DNA of 64,000 nt, taken from NCBI RefSeq assembly GCF_002024165.1, contig NZ_MWQN01000002.1, positions 806,001-870,000 of the forward strand, given 5' to 3'. The notes beneath the pieces are model-generated. The model was not told the DNA's origin. It did no database searches and saw only the letters and a list, made by a program, of their open reading frames with translations. Below are positions 1-9,302 of the stretch, in pieces. A program made the translations under genes and the position numbers. How positions within the stretch are numbered: position 1 is the stretch's first letter; each line of letters starts with the position of its first letter. Origin of the DNA: Embleya scabrispora. GTDB lineage: Bacteria > Actinomycetota > Actinomycetes > Streptomycetales > Streptomycetaceae.

Positions 1-132
1 ACATGTACCATGTCACAAATCACATTTTGCGTGAAGGGGTATCGAACACCGAGTGCGGCCAACGAAACGGCAGCGGGCCCGGGGGAGTTCGGGCGGGCCG
101 ATTTTGCCGGGACTTGCCGGCACCTCACTGCT

Positions 133-167
133 ACTGGTCTAGACCTTGATTATTGGTCCAGACCTTC
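133..167 (+). promoter_or_regulatory. Tandem DasR-type (dre) sites upstream of chitinase
   Basis: Two related 16-bp sites, ACTGGTCTAGACCTTG (133-148) and ATTGGTCCAGACCTTC (152-167), are centred 19 bp apart and lie 89-123 bp before the chitinase start. They closely match the DasR-responsive element, whose core is TGGTCTAGACCA, and the paired direct repeats long described in Streptomyces chitinase promoters. DasR is a GntR-family repressor released by glucosamine-6-phosphate. The inference is that this chitinase is repressed by DasR and induced by chitin breakdown products. The 130 bases before the sites show no gene. Confidence 0.8.
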
Positions 168-255
168 ATTACGCTCGCCCTACTGTGTGAGCCGGACAAC
201 CCGGCTCATTGTGGGGCACAGGTTCTCCGTCGGATCCCGAAATCCAGGAGCACCC

Positions 256-2577
256 ATGGCCATCGGAACCGTGAGGCGCACCAAACGCACCAAGCCAGGC
301 AAGAGATTCATCGCCATCTGTGCGAGCCTGCTCCTCCCGCTCGCCGCGATGGTCGGCCTGTCCGCCGCACCCGCGCAAGCCGCCGCAGGCGCCACCGCGA
401 CCTTCGCCAAAACCTCCGACTGGGGGGGCGGTTTCCAGGGGGAGTGGACGATCAAGAACACCGGTACCACCGCCGTCACGGCCTGGACCGTCGAGTGGGA
501 CTTCCCCGCCGGCACCTCCGTGGGCGCGTACTGGGACGCCTTGATCACCTCGTCCGGAACGCACTACACCGCCAAGAACCGTACCTACAACGGCTCGGTC
601 GCGCCCGGGGCGAGCGTCAAGTTCGGCTTCGTCGGCTCCGGCCCCGGAAGTCCCAGTGGCTGCAAGATCAACGGCGGCCCCTGTGACGGCGTACCGCCGA
701 CCGACAACCCGCCGAGCGCGCCCGGCCAGCCGAGCGCGACCGCGACCACCTCGACCTCCATCTCGCTGAGCTGGGGCGCGGCCACCGACGACCACGGCGT
801 CAAGAACTACGACGTCTACCGCGGCACTTCCGTGGTCGCCACGGTCACCGGCACCGCGTACACCGACACCGGTCTGAGCGCCGACACCGCGTACACGTAC
901 AAGATCGTGGCGCGGGACAGCATCGACCAGACCGGACCCGCGTCGCCGACGGCCACGCTGCGCACGGCCCCCGGCGGCGGTACCGACACACCCCCGACCG
1001 CCCCCGGCACACCGACGGCGAGCAGCGTGAACGACACGTCGCTCACCCTCAACTGGACGGCGGCCACCGACGACCACGGCGTCAAGAACTACGACGTCCT
1101 GCGCGGCGGCAGCAAGATCGCCACCGTCACCGGGACCACGTACAACGACACCGGCCTGACCGCGAACACCACCTACACGTACACCGTGGTGGCTCGCGAC
1201 ACCATCGACCAGACCGGTCCGGCCAGTGCGCCGCTCACCGTCAAGACCACCGGCGGCGGCACCCCGGGCGGCGAGTACTTCCGCGTGGGCTACTTCGTGC
1301 AGTGGGGCATCTACGGCCGCGCCTACACGATGAAGTCGCTGGACACCACCGGTGCCGCGGCCAAGCTCACGCACATCAACTACTCCTTCTCCAACATCGA
1401 CCCGGTCAACCTGACCTGCCTCAACGGCGTCACCAAGGCCACCACCCCGGGTCCGCAGGACCCGAACCAGGGTGACGGCGCGGGCGACTCGTGGGCGGAC
1501 TACGAAAAGGGCTTCAGCGCCGGGGAATCCGTCAACGGCACCACCGACACGTGGGACCAGCCGTTGGCCGGAAACTTCAACCAGCTCAAGCAACTCAAGG
1601 CGAAGTACCCGAAGTTGAAGGCGCTGATCTCGGTCGGCGGCTGGACGTACAGCCGGTACTTCTCCGACGTCGCCAAGACCGACGCGTCGCGGCAGAAGTT
1701 CGCCAAGTCCTGCGTGGACATGTACCTCAAGGGCAACCTGCCGGTGACCGGCGGACGCGGCGGCAACGGTGTCGCGGCCGGGATCTTCGACGGCTTCGAC
1801 CTCGACTGGGAGTGGCCGGGCGCCGAGGGTCACGCGGGCAACCACATCTCCGCGGACGACAAGAACAACCTGACCCTGCTGATGGCCGAGTTCCGCAAGC
1901 AGATGGACGCGTACGGCCAGACCACGGGCAAGCACTACCTGCTCACCGCGTTCACCCCCGCCGACCCCGGCAAGCTGGACGTGGGCTGGGACATCACCAC
2001 GCGCGACGGCACGCCCAGCGTGTTCGACTACATGGACTACGCCAACGTGCAGGGCTACGACTTCCACGGCTCCGGCAGCGACAACAGCTGGGAACCGAAC
2101 CGCACCGGGGACCAGGGCAACCTGTACCAGGACGCGGGGGACCCGTACCCGACCAAGTTCAGCGTGGAGACCACCGTCAACTACTACCTGAACCAGGGCG
2201 TGGACCCGCGCAAGCTCGCCCTCGGCCTCGCCTTCTACGGACGCGGCTGGCAGGGAGTGACCGACGGCGGGGCGCACGGCGAATGGCAGGACGCCCACGG
2301 CGCCGCACCGGGCCAGTTCCCGGAGGAATCCGGCACCAGGGGCTACTCCAACCTGATGTCGTCGGTACCGAACCTGACCGTCTACCACGACGAGCAGTCG
2401 GTCTCGACCTACGGCTTCACCGGCAACAACGGCCAGTGGTGGACCTTCGACGACGCGTGGTCCATCGGGAAGAAGACGGCCTGGCTCCGTTCGAAGAATC
2501 TCCTGGGCGCGATGATCTGGGAGATGAGCGGGGACACCGGGGTGTTGATGACCGCGGTCGACAACGGGCTGAAGTAA
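256..2577 (+). CDS. Secreted GH18 chitinase with CBM2 and two FN3 domains
   Basis: This 773-residue exochitinase/endochitinase-type enzyme hydrolyses beta-1,4-GlcNAc linkages outside the cell. In order it has a signal peptide (Arg/Lys-rich n-region, AxA cleavage near residue 42), a CBM2 carbohydrate-binding module (about 45-145), two fibronectin type III linkers (about 155-240 and 250-335), and a GH18 catalytic barrel (about 345-773). The catalytic signature DGFDLDWE spans residues 512-519, with Glu519 as proton donor. The ATG at 256 is chosen because AGGAG lies just before it (246-250) and the signal peptide starts there; the reading frame is open further upstream but runs through the operator sites. 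The module order matches known Streptomyces chitinases. Regulation is probably by DasR. Confidence 0.95.
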   Translation: MAIGTVRRTKRTKPGKRFIAICASLLLPLAAMVGLSAAPAQAAAGATATFAKTSDWGGGFQGEWTIKNTGTTAVTAWTVEWDFPAGTSVGAYWDALITSSGTHYTAKNRTYNGSVAPGASVKFGFVGSGPGSPSGCKINGGPCDGVPPTDNPPSAPGQPSATATTSTSISLSWGAATDDHGVKNYDVYRGTSVVATVTGTAYTDTGLSADTAYTYKIVARDSIDQTGPASPTATLRTAPGGGTDTPPTAPGTPTASSVNDTSLTLNWTAATDDHGVKNYDVLRGGSKIATVTGTTYNDTGLTANTTYTYTVVARDTIDQTGPASAPLTVKTTGGGTPGGEYFRVGYFVQWGIYGRAYTMKSLDTTGAAAKLTHINYSFSNIDPVNLTCLNGVTKATTPGPQDPNQGDGAGDSWADYEKGFSAGESVNGTTDTWDQPLAGNFNQLKQLKAKYPKLKALISVGGWTYSRYFSDVAKTDASRQKFAKSCVDMYLKGNLPVTGGRGGNGVAAGIFDGFDLDWEWPGAEGHAGNHISADDKNNLTLLMAEFRKQMDAYGQTTGKHYLLTAFTPADPGKLDVGWDITTRDGTPSVFDYMDYANVQGYDFHGSGSDNSWEPNRTGDQGNLYQDAGDPYPTKFSVETTVNYYLNQGVDPRKLALGLAFYGRGWQGVTDGGAHGEWQDAHGAAPGQFPEESGTRGYSNLMSSVPNLTVYHDEQSVSTYGFTGNNGQWWTFDDAWSIGKKTAWLRSKNLLGAMIWEMSGDTGVLMTAVDNGLK

Positions 2578-2590
2578 CGGCCCCCTGAAC

Positions 2591-2631
2591 GGAAGGCCGG
2601 GAGGCGGTGAGTGGCCGCCTTCCGGCCTTCC
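2591..2631. terminator. Bidirectional hairpin between convergent genes
   Basis: A 17-bp stem (2591-2607 with 2615-2631, one G-T pair) and a 7-nt loop lie between the chitinase and the convergent XRE regulator. It has the position and shape of a shared terminator. Confidence 0.75.
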
Positions 2632-2686
2632 TCGTCGTCCGCGCCTCGTCCCGGGCGACTCCTCCGGCAACCCCGCCGTCGCCCCG

Positions 2687-3562
2687 TCAGGCGCCGTGCG
2701 GGACGTCGGCGGTCGGGAGTTCGGGTGCGGTCCAGTCGGCGAGGATCCGCAGCGCCTCGGCCGTGGGGGAGGCCGGCTCGACGTTGTAGACGCACAACGT
2801 CTGCTCCGTATCGCCCGGGACCTGGAAGGACTCGTAGGCGAAGTGGAGGTCGCCGACGAGGGGATGGCGGTAGTGCTTGGCGCCGTGGGTGCGGCGCAGC
2901 ACCCGGTGGTCGTTCCACCAGCCGCTGAACTCGGGGGATGCGAGCGTCAGTTCGCCCACCAGATCGGCGAGCCGGCGATCGTTGGGGTAGCGGCCCGCCT
3001 CGAACCGGAGCATGGCGACCGTCTCGGCGGCGAGGCGTTCCCAGTCGCCGACGCGCTCGCGTGCCTCGGGGTCGAGGAGGTAGTACCGGGCCAGGTTGCG
3101 CCGGGTGGCGGGCAGCGCGTCGAAGTCGGTGAGCACGGCCCTGGCGAGCCGGTTGCCGGCCAACACGTCGGTCCGCCGGCCCAGGATGAACGCCGGCACC
3201 CGGTCGAGGGTCTCCAGCATCAGATACAGGCCCGGGCGCACCCGCTGGGCGGCCCCGGCCGGTGCGCGCCGTACGTCGCGGGCGTCGGCACCCAGCAGGT
3301 CGGTGAAGTGTTCGCGCTCGGTGTCGTCGAGCCGCAGCACGCGGGCGATCGCCGCCACGACCTCGGTGGAGGGGTTGTGCGCGCGTCCCTGCTCCAGGCG
3401 CGTGTAGTACTCCGTACTGACGCCGGCCAGGCGGGCCACCTCGTCGCGGCGCAGGCCGGGTACGCGGCGGACCCGGCCGTCGGCGGGCAGCCCGGCCTCC
3501 GCGGCCGTGATTCCGGCGCGGCGTGAGCGCAGGAACCCGGAGATCTCCTTGGTGCGGTCCAT
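2687..3562 (-). CDS. XRE-family regulator with MmyB-like ligand domain
   Basis: A 291-residue helix-turn-helix regulator. Residues about 8-85 form an XRE/cro HTH (ARLAGVSTEYYTRLEQGR is the recognition region). Residues about 100-280 match the MmyB-like PAS-type ligand-binding domain common in actinomycete HTH proteins (conserved stretches SGWWNDHRV and HPLVGDLHFAYE). The start is the ATG at 3562; the frame stays open further upstream, but that extension runs into the neighbouring gene. It is divergent from the short-chain dehydrogenase with 177 bp between them. In this family that arrangement usually means the regulator controls the neighbouring oxidoreductase. The ligand is unknown. Confidence 0.85.
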   Translation of the reverse strand: MDRTKEISGFLRSRRAGITAAEAGLPADGRVRRVPGLRRDEVARLAGVSTEYYTRLEQGRAHNPSTEVVAAIARVLRLDDTEREHFTDLLGADARDVRRAPAGAAQRVRPGLYLMLETLDRVPAFILGRRTDVLAGNRLARAVLTDFDALPATRRNLARYYLLDPEARERVGDWERLAAETVAMLRFEAGRYPNDRRLADLVGELTLASPEFSGWWNDHRVLRRTHGAKHYRHPLVGDLHFAYESFQVPGDTEQTLCVYNVEPASPTAEALRILADWTAPELPTADVPHGA

Positions 3563-3739
3563 GGGACCAGTGTGCGCGAGTCGGCGCTGCCGTATCCGCG
3601 CGGGGCCGGCCCTGTCGGTACCTGTTTCGGCAGGGCCATTTCCGGCGTCCGCACGGGCTCCTCGAGGTGGTGTGCTGGATGAGCGGTCGAGAGGAACCGG
3701 CCGCGACCCCGCTTCGCTCGCCCGTGGAGGGTACGCACC

Positions 3740-4516
3740 ATGTCCATGAACACCATCTCCCGCCCGTTGGCCCGCCGCGTCGCCGTCGTCACCGGCGCCT
3801 CCAGCGGTATCGGTGCGGCCTCCGCCGAGAAACTGGCCGCGCTCGGTGCCCGGGTCGTCGTCCTGGCCCGGCGGGCCGATCGGCTGGCGGATCTGGTCGC
3901 CCGCATCGAGCGCGACGGCGGCAGCGCGCTGGCGATCGCCGCCGACGTGACCGACGCGGCGGCCCTGGCGGACGCCGCGGCCCGGGTGGCGGCCGAGTTC
4001 GGCGGCGCCGACCTGCTCCTGAACAACGCCGGCGTCATGCTTCCCGCCCCGATCGAGGAGTTGGCGGTCGACCAATGGAAGCAGCAGATCGATCTGAACG
4101 TCACCGGGCTGATGAACACGATCGGCGCGTTCACTCCGCAACTGGTCGAGGCCGCCGCCGAGCGCGGGGTCGCCGACCTGATCAACACCTCGTCGATCGC
4201 GGCGCAGAACATCTTTCCGAATTTCGCCGTCTACTCCGGGACCAAGGCGTACGTCACCCACCTGTCCCGGCACCTGCGGGCCGAATTGGGCGCGCGGAAC
4301 GTGCGGGTCTCGGCCCTGGAACCGGGCATCGTCGGCACCGAGTTGCAGAGCCACGTCACCGACCCGGGAGCGCGGGAGTGGCTGGCGGGCGCCAAGGAGA
4401 GCATGGAGTGGCTCACGGCGGAGGACGTCGCGGAGACCGTCGGCTTCATCGCCGCGATGCCGCCGCGGGTGAACTTCCAGCAGGTCACCATCATGCCCAC
4501 CGGGCAGGCGGCCTGA
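3740..4516 (+). CDS. Short-chain dehydrogenase/reductase (SDR)
   Basis: A 258-residue classical SDR, an NAD(P)-dependent oxidoreductase. The cofactor motif TGASSGIG spans residues 18-25, NNAG follows near 95, and the catalytic Ser and YxxxK (YSGTK) lie near 148 and 163-167. Length is normal for the family. GGAGG precedes the ATG. The substrate cannot be told from sequence. The divergent XRE/MmyB regulator suggests a small inducible detoxification or quinone/aldehyde reduction unit, which is an inference from arrangement only. Confidence 0.9.
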   Translation: MSMNTISRPLARRVAVVTGASSGIGAASAEKLAALGARVVVLARRADRLADLVARIERDGGSALAIAADVTDAAALADAAARVAAEFGGADLLLNNAGVMLPAPIEELAVDQWKQQIDLNVTGLMNTIGAFTPQLVEAAAERGVADLINTSSIAAQNIFPNFAVYSGTKAYVTHLSRHLRAELGARNVRVSALEPGIVGTELQSHVTDPGAREWLAGAKESMEWLTAEDVAETVGFIAAMPPRVNFQQVTIMPTGQAA

Positions 4517-4521
4517 CCTGT

Positions 4522-4554
4522 CGTGCCGCGGCGGTGACACACCGCCGCGGCACG
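4522..4554. terminator. Perfect 15-bp hairpin between SDR and cold-shock genes
   Basis: The arms 4522-4536 and 4540-4554 pair perfectly over 15 bp with a 3-nt loop. The hairpin starts a few bases after the SDR stop and ends 10 bases before the end of the convergent cold-shock gene, so it probably terminates both. Confidence 0.85.
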
Positions 4555-4564
4555 AACGGGAGTA

Positions 4565-4768
4565 CTAGCCGGCGACGATGTTCTCCGCCTGCGGGCCCTT
4601 CTGGCCCTGGGTGACGTCGAACGTCACCTTCTGGCCCTCCTGCAGCTCGCGGTAACCGCTGCCGGAGATGTTCGAGTAGTGGGCGAAGACGTCGGGGCCG
4701 CCACCGTCCTGCTCGATGAAGCCGAAGCCCTTCTCACTGTTGAACCACTTCACGGTGCCACTGGCCAC
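4565..4768 (-). CDS. Cold-shock domain protein (CspA family)
   Basis: A 67-residue single cold-shock domain (OB fold) that binds single-stranded nucleic acid and acts as an RNA chaperone. RNP1 (KGFGFIEQ) and RNP2 (DVFAHYSNI) are present and length is typical. The start is a GTG at 4768, giving the usual N-terminus [20 protein letters not shown] sits 7 bases upstream. An ATG further upstream would add about 30 unrelated residues and is rejected. The gene is monocistronic, bounded by hairpins on both sides. Confidence 0.95.
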   Translation of the reverse strand: MASGTVKWFNSEKGFGFIEQDGGGPDVFAHYSNISGSGYRELQEGQKVTFDVTQGQKGPQAENIVAG

Positions 4769-4860
4769 GCCGAACTCCTCGTTCAGAAAATGGAACCGTG
4801 CCGCGCACGATGCGGGCCCGGAGGTGCTCACCGGACCCGAAGCGGCTGTGCACAGCAAAA

Positions 4861-4886
4861 TCGCCCGTGATCGCGATCACGGGCGA
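4861..4886 (-). terminator. 26-bp perfect palindrome followed by T-run
   Basis: The whole 26-bp segment is self-complementary. On the minus strand it is followed by TTTT, the form of an intrinsic terminator for the acyl-CoA synthetase gene, which ends at 4973. It lies about 90 bases before the cold-shock start, so a role in the cold-shock 5' leader is possible too. Confidence 0.7.
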
Positions 4887-4972
4887 ACGAACTTCGGGCC
4901 ACGACTACTTGGGAACCGAAGGTACCCGAGCCCGCCCTCCCGCGCCACGCACCCACCCGAACTCGCCCCCGA

Positions 4973-6592
4973 CTACCGGGCGGCGGCCCCCGATGGCGGC
5001 GGTGTGGCGTCGCGCAGTGCCCGCTTGAGGATCTTGCCCGTCGGGCCCAGCGGGAGGGCCGACATCGGGTGGAAGACACGGGGATACTTGTGCCGGCCGA
5101 GGTGTTCGCGGGACCAGGCGATCAGGTCGTCGGGGGTGGGCGGCTCGGTGCCGGGCGCGGCGGGGCGCAGTACGACGGCCGCGTGGATCTCCTCGCCGAG
5201 CGCCTCGTGCGCCGCGCCGTAGACGGCGACCTGGGCGATCGCGGGGTGCCGGGCCAGGACCTCCTCGACCTCGCGCGGGTAGACGTTGTATCCGCCGCGG
5301 ATGACCAGGTCCTTCTTCCGGTCCACGATGCTCAGGAAGCCCTCGTCGTCGACCGCGCCGAGGTCGCCGGTGCGGAACCAGCCGTCCACGATCGCGGCGG
5401 CGGTGGCGGCCGGGTCGTCGAGGTAGCCGGCGAACACGTTGTGGCCCCGGACCACCACCTCGCCGACCGCCCCGGCGGGCAGCAGTTCGATGCGCTCGTC
5501 CACCTCGGCGGCGGCGATCGCGACCTCCACCCCGCGGATCGCATGGCCGACCGTGCCGGGCCGGCGGCCGAGCAGGCGCTGGTTGAACGTGGCCGCCGGA
5601 GACGTCTCGGTCAGCCCGTACCCCTCGAAGACGCGCGTTTCGAACGCGGCCTCGAAGCGCTCCAGGCCGGCGACGGGCAGCGCGGCGCCGCCGGACACGG
5701 CCAACCGCAGCGTCGGCGCGGTCGCGCCGGAGGCCCGCGCCGCCTCGGTGAGCGCGTGGAACATCGTCGGTACGCCCATGAACACGCTCACCCCCTCCGC
5801 GGCCATCAGTTCGAGCGCGGCGGCGGCGTCGAAGCGGGGCATCAGCACCAGGGTCGCGCCGGCCCGCAGCGCGGCGTTCATCGCGCACGTCTGGCCGTAG
5901 CTGTGGAACAGCGGCAGGCAGCCCAACACCACGTCCCCGGGCCCCAGTTCGTGCAGGTCCTGGGCGCAGACCGTGGCGTTGAGCACGATGTTGAGGTGGG
6001 TCAGCCGGGCACCCTTGGGCCGGCCGGTGGTGCCGGAGGTGTACAGGATGGCCGCGATGTCGTCGGCCGTGGTCGGGTGTGCGGCGGTCAGCGGCGCGCC
6101 GGGGTGTTCGTGGTCGGCGGCCAGCATCGGTATCCCGGCCGCGTCGGCGGCGGCCCGCGCGGTCGGCCACAGCGCGCCGCCGCTGATCGTGAGTACCGAC
6201 CCGCTGTGCCGCAGGACGAATTCGACCTCCTCGGCCACCAGCAGCCCGTGGACCGGCACGACAGTGGCGCCGGCCGCGATCACCGCGTGGTAGACGCGGG
6301 GGAACGCCGCGACGTTGGGCAGCATCACCGCGACCCGATTCCCGGGCCGCACCCCCCGTTCGCGCAGCGCCGCGGCGTAGCGCAGCACGTCGGCCCACAG
6401 GTCGCGGTAGGTGATCCGGCTGTCGCCCTCGACCACGGCGGTGCGGTCGGGGAAGCGCAGCGCGGTGTCGCTCAGCAGGGCGGACACGCCGAGGTGTTGG
6501 CGCACGAAGACTCCAAGGGCAGGCGGCGGGGTGGGCCGAAGGGCGGGCCGGGCGAGGCCGCCGCTCGGCTGGGCGCGGACGGACACGGGCAT
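4973..6592 (-). CDS. Long-chain fatty acid CoA ligase (AMP-binding, FadD-like)
   Basis: A 539-residue adenylate-forming enzyme that activates a carboxylic acid with ATP and joins it to CoA. Visible signatures are the phosphate loop YTSGTTGRPKG, the adenine-binding GYGLTETSP, the hinge region WFRTGDLG with DRKKDLVIRGGYNVYP, and the C-terminal catalytic Lys in GPTGKILKR. All are intact. The start is taken at the ATG at 6592; a TTG at 6646 is in frame but has no ribosome site. Substrate is probably a medium- or long-chain fatty acid but cannot be fixed. It is apparently monocistronic. Confidence 0.88.
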   Translation of the reverse strand: MPVSVRAQPSGGLARPALRPTPPPALGVFVRQHLGVSALLSDTALRFPDRTAVVEGDSRITYRDLWADVLRYAAALRERGVRPGNRVAVMLPNVAAFPRVYHAVIAAGATVVPVHGLLVAEEVEFVLRHSGSVLTISGGALWPTARAAADAAGIPMLAADHEHPGAPLTAAHPTTADDIAAILYTSGTTGRPKGARLTHLNIVLNATVCAQDLHELGPGDVVLGCLPLFHSYGQTCAMNAALRAGATLVLMPRFDAAAALELMAAEGVSVFMGVPTMFHALTEAARASGATAPTLRLAVSGGAALPVAGLERFEAAFETRVFEGYGLTETSPAATFNQRLLGRRPGTVGHAIRGVEVAIAAAEVDERIELLPAGAVGEVVVRGHNVFAGYLDDPAATAAAIVDGWFRTGDLGAVDDEGFLSIVDRKKDLVIRGGYNVYPREVEEVLARHPAIAQVAVYGAAHEALGEEIHAAVVLRPAAPGTEPPTPDDLIAWSREHLGRHKYPRVFHPMSALPLGPTGKILKRALRDATPPPSGAAAR

Positions 6593-6694
6593 CGTGTCCG
6601 CTTTTTCGTTACGCGTATTGTTAAGTTGGCGCGATGGAATCGTCAATGCCCGCGCGTCGAGATCCGGCCGGCCTCGACGCGCGGAGCGGGCCGC

Positions 6695-9220
6695 CTACGC
6701 GTCCGCCGGCAGCGCGGACAGGTCCGCGTCGAACGCGCCGGCGGGCCGCTCGGCGACGGTGCCGTCCGGGGCCACGAGTCGGACCGGGACCGGGGATTCG
6801 ACATGCACGCGGGTGCCCTCCACCGCGACGTGGACGAGGCCGTACGGGGTGGGGACCGCGCCCTCGGCCCAGTCCAGGTCGCCCAGGCGCGGGGCGATCC
6901 GGACCCTCGTGCAGCCGGGCTCGGCGGGGGTGATCCCGAGCGTGTACACCAGCAGGTCGCGGGTGGGCGTGGACGACCAGCCGTGGCAGTAGCTGCCGCC
7001 CTCCCAGGTCTCCCGCCACGCGGTGGGGCCGGAGGCGAGCAGGCGCCGCCAGTCGCGGCACAGGTCGGCGATCGTGTCCGCGGCGCCGAGCAGGGCCAGC
7101 GCGTCGTGCACCACGTAGCGGAAGAAGGGCTGTGCGCCGACCACCCGGCGCCGCGCGTCCCACGTCACGGCGGGCGGGGTGAAGCGGGCCACCTCGTGCC
7201 CGGTGGGCGCGCCGTCCGCGTCCGCGCCGTGCGCGGCGACCGGTGCCCGGGTGAACATCACGTCCCGCGCGAGCAGGAACGTGCGCACCCGATCCGCGCG
7301 TTCGGCGGGCACCAGGCCGGCGCAGACCGCCGCCGCGGTGGTGTGCTCGCTCATCGCGGGCCGCACCACGTCCTCCACCGCGTGATCCCGGTACCCACCC
7401 CGCTCCTCGTCCCAGAACACCTCGAAGCCGACCCGCACCGCGTCGTGCAACTCCCGAGCCCAGGCGGCCCGGTTGGCGTCGCCCAACCACTGCGCCATCT
7501 CCGCGAAGTCGCCCAGCGCCCGCGCCCAGAGCGCGTTCAGCGCCGCGCTGGTGCCCTCGACCTGCACCGGCGACCAGTCGATCAGCACCCAGCCGGTCAC
7601 GTCGTGCACCAGGCCGTCGGCGCCGAGGAAGGCGGTGAACCAGTCGAGCACCGTTTCGGCGGCGGGCAACAGCCGGGCGATCAGCGCCCGATCGCCGGTG
7701 TAGCGGTGGAGGTTGTACACCGAACGCACCCAGTGCAGCGCCCAGTCGGGAATGCCGACCAACTCCGGATCACCACCGTCACCGGCGGCCACCATCGGCA
7801 ACAGGCCGTCACCGCGCGGGTTCGCGGTGAGCACGGGTTGGTGCCGGGCCAGGCTCCAGTCCGGGTTGGTGACCAGGTCGACCGACTGGTGCACGACCGC
7901 GTCGCCGGTCCAGGCCCGCTGCTCTCGGCTGGGGCAGTCGATGTAGGCGTCGTGCGCGGTCAGGTCCACGGTGCGCAGGCCCACCCGGTGGATACGTTCC
8001 AACAGCGGGTCTGAGCAGGCGAAGTACGGTCCGGCCGGGCGCGGCCGCAGCCGTTCGAGCACGGCGGGCGCGAGCCGTACCGGTCCGGCGGCGTCCACCA
8101 CGAGGACCAGGTAGCGGCCGCCGGCCGGGTCGCCGAGCCGGAACCGCTCGCCCGCGTCGTCCCCGCGCGCTGTGTAGGCGAAGCACGCGGCACCGGCGAG
8201 CGCGGCCGGGGTCGGCGACTCGGCGAGCGCGCCGAACACCACGGTCCCCGGGGCCGCTTCGAGGTCGAGGCGCACCGTGCCGCTGACCATGCGCCCCAGA
8301 TCGGCGATCACCAGCCGGCGACCGGCGGGCAGCGCGAGGGTGGGCGAGGGGGCGCCGGCGGCCGGGTCGGGAACGGCGTCCGGGCGGGCCTCGGGTCGGA
8401 TCGCGGTGAGCGCGCCGAGCAGCGCGGCCCGTACGTCGGCGAACGTCAACGGGCCCTCGGGGCGCGGCGCGACGGGCAGCGACGCGGAGTCGAACGCGGC
8501 CGGAGTGCGGGTGGCGCCGCCGAGCGCCGGCAGCGGATTGGGCAGCAGCGCGCCGTACGGTTCGGCCGGCGGCCGGGTGCTGCCGGTGCTGCCGACATGG
8601 GCGGCGGGCACCACCGTCGCGGTGTCCCAGAGCGCGTCGTCGAAATCCGGCCCGGTCCACGCCGGGTCCAGCCGGCGGGCGTCCAGGATCTCCGGGATCT
8701 GCGGGGACACCGTGGACTGCGGGGCACACGGCGTCCAGGCGTCGGCGACCCGGCAGCGCCAGGCGGCGTCGGTACCGATCCAACGCTCCGCGCCGAGGTC
8801 GAACTCGGCGACCAGCGCACCGCCGCCGAGGCTGTACGTGGTCGGCGAGGGCACCCACCACGCGGTGCGGTGGCCGTAGAACCGGGCCAGTACGGCGATC
8901 ACGTTGCGCCCGGGGCGCAGCGCCGCCGCCGCGTCGCCGACGTCGAAGTACAGCCGCCGGCCGCCGTGCCGGATCGGACCGTGCGCGAGTTCGACGCCGT
9001 TGACGTAGAGCACGTGTCGCGAATCCGAGCTGATCCGGAACGGCGCGTGGTCGGGCACCTCGGCCAGTTCGAACGTGCGCCGGAACAGCACGCGGCAATC
9101 GAACCGCTCGGGATCGAGCGAGCCGTTCATCGGATTCTCCCGGGACGGCGCCCCCACCGCGGAGCGCTCCGTCCAGACCCAGTGGCCCCGCCATCGGCGG
9201 TTCGCGAACGTCTCTCGCAT
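6695..9220 (-). CDS. GH78-like alpha-L-rhamnosidase
   Basis: An 841-residue glycosidase. The N-terminal half holds beta-sandwich modules. The second half is an (alpha/alpha)6 barrel with the GH78 hallmark DCPSREQRAWTGD, which includes acidic active-site residues, and the late HGWSSTP motif followed by the C-terminal beta domain (LGITPAEPGCTRVRIAP). No signal peptide is seen, so it probably acts inside the cell on imported rhamnosides. The ATG at 9220 is preceded by GGAAGGA. It is divergent from a TetR regulator, which probably controls it. Related families of unsaturated rhamnogalacturonan or other six-hairpin hydrolases cannot be fully excluded. Confidence 0.82.
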   Translation of the reverse strand: MRETFANRRWRGHWVWTERSAVGAPSRENPMNGSLDPERFDCRVLFRRTFELAEVPDHAPFRISSDSRHVLYVNGVELAHGPIRHGGRRLYFDVGDAAAALRPGRNVIAVLARFYGHRTAWWVPSPTTYSLGGGALVAEFDLGAERWIGTDAAWRCRVADAWTPCAPQSTVSPQIPEILDARRLDPAWTGPDFDDALWDTATVVPAAHVGSTGSTRPPAEPYGALLPNPLPALGGATRTPAAFDSASLPVAPRPEGPLTFADVRAALLGALTAIRPEARPDAVPDPAAGAPSPTLALPAGRRLVIADLGRMVSGTVRLDLEAAPGTVVFGALAESPTPAALAGAACFAYTARGDDAGERFRLGDPAGGRYLVLVVDAAGPVRLAPAVLERLRPRPAGPYFACSDPLLERIHRVGLRTVDLTAHDAYIDCPSREQRAWTGDAVVHQSVDLVTNPDWSLARHQPVLTANPRGDGLLPMVAAGDGGDPELVGIPDWALHWVRSVYNLHRYTGDRALIARLLPAAETVLDWFTAFLGADGLVHDVTGWVLIDWSPVQVEGTSAALNALWARALGDFAEMAQWLGDANRAAWARELHDAVRVGFEVFWDEERGGYRDHAVEDVVRPAMSEHTTAAAVCAGLVPAERADRVRTFLLARDVMFTRAPVAAHGADADGAPTGHEVARFTPPAVTWDARRRVVGAQPFFRYVVHDALALLGAADTIADLCRDWRRLLASGPTAWRETWEGGSYCHGWSSTPTRDLLVYTLGITPAEPGCTRVRIAPRLGDLDWAEGAVPTPYGLVHVAVEGTRVHVESPVPVRLVAPDGTVAERPAGAFDADLSALPADA

Positions 9221-9262
9221 GGTGCGTGTCCTTCCGCTCGGCGGCACACACCATAACCACGT

Positions 9263-9286
9263 TTTTTACTGACCACTAGATAAAAA
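9263..9286. promoter_or_regulatory. AT-rich imperfect dyad between GH78 and TetR genes
   Basis: TTTTTA (9263-9268) and TAAAAA (9281-9286) form the outer arms of a dyad in the only AT-rich stretch of the 82-bp divergent intergenic region. It is a candidate TetR operator overlapping both promoters. The inner bases do not pair, so support is modest. Confidence 0.35.
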
Positions 9287-9302
9287 TGCTAGCCTGCGTT
9301 CC

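Noticed and set aside
10-255. N-terminal extension of the chitinase to position 10
   Set aside because: It would run through the two operator sites and precede a normal signal peptide; AGGAG stands before the ATG at 256.
169-2670. Long open frame antisense to the chitinase
   Set aside because: It mirrors the GC-codon pattern of the real gene, has no recognisable domains and overlaps the dre sites.
5069-8014. Very long plus-strand open frame across the acyl-CoA synthetase and rhamnosidase
   Set aside because: It is antisense to two well-supported genes, low-complexity Arg/Gly/His-rich and without any family motif.
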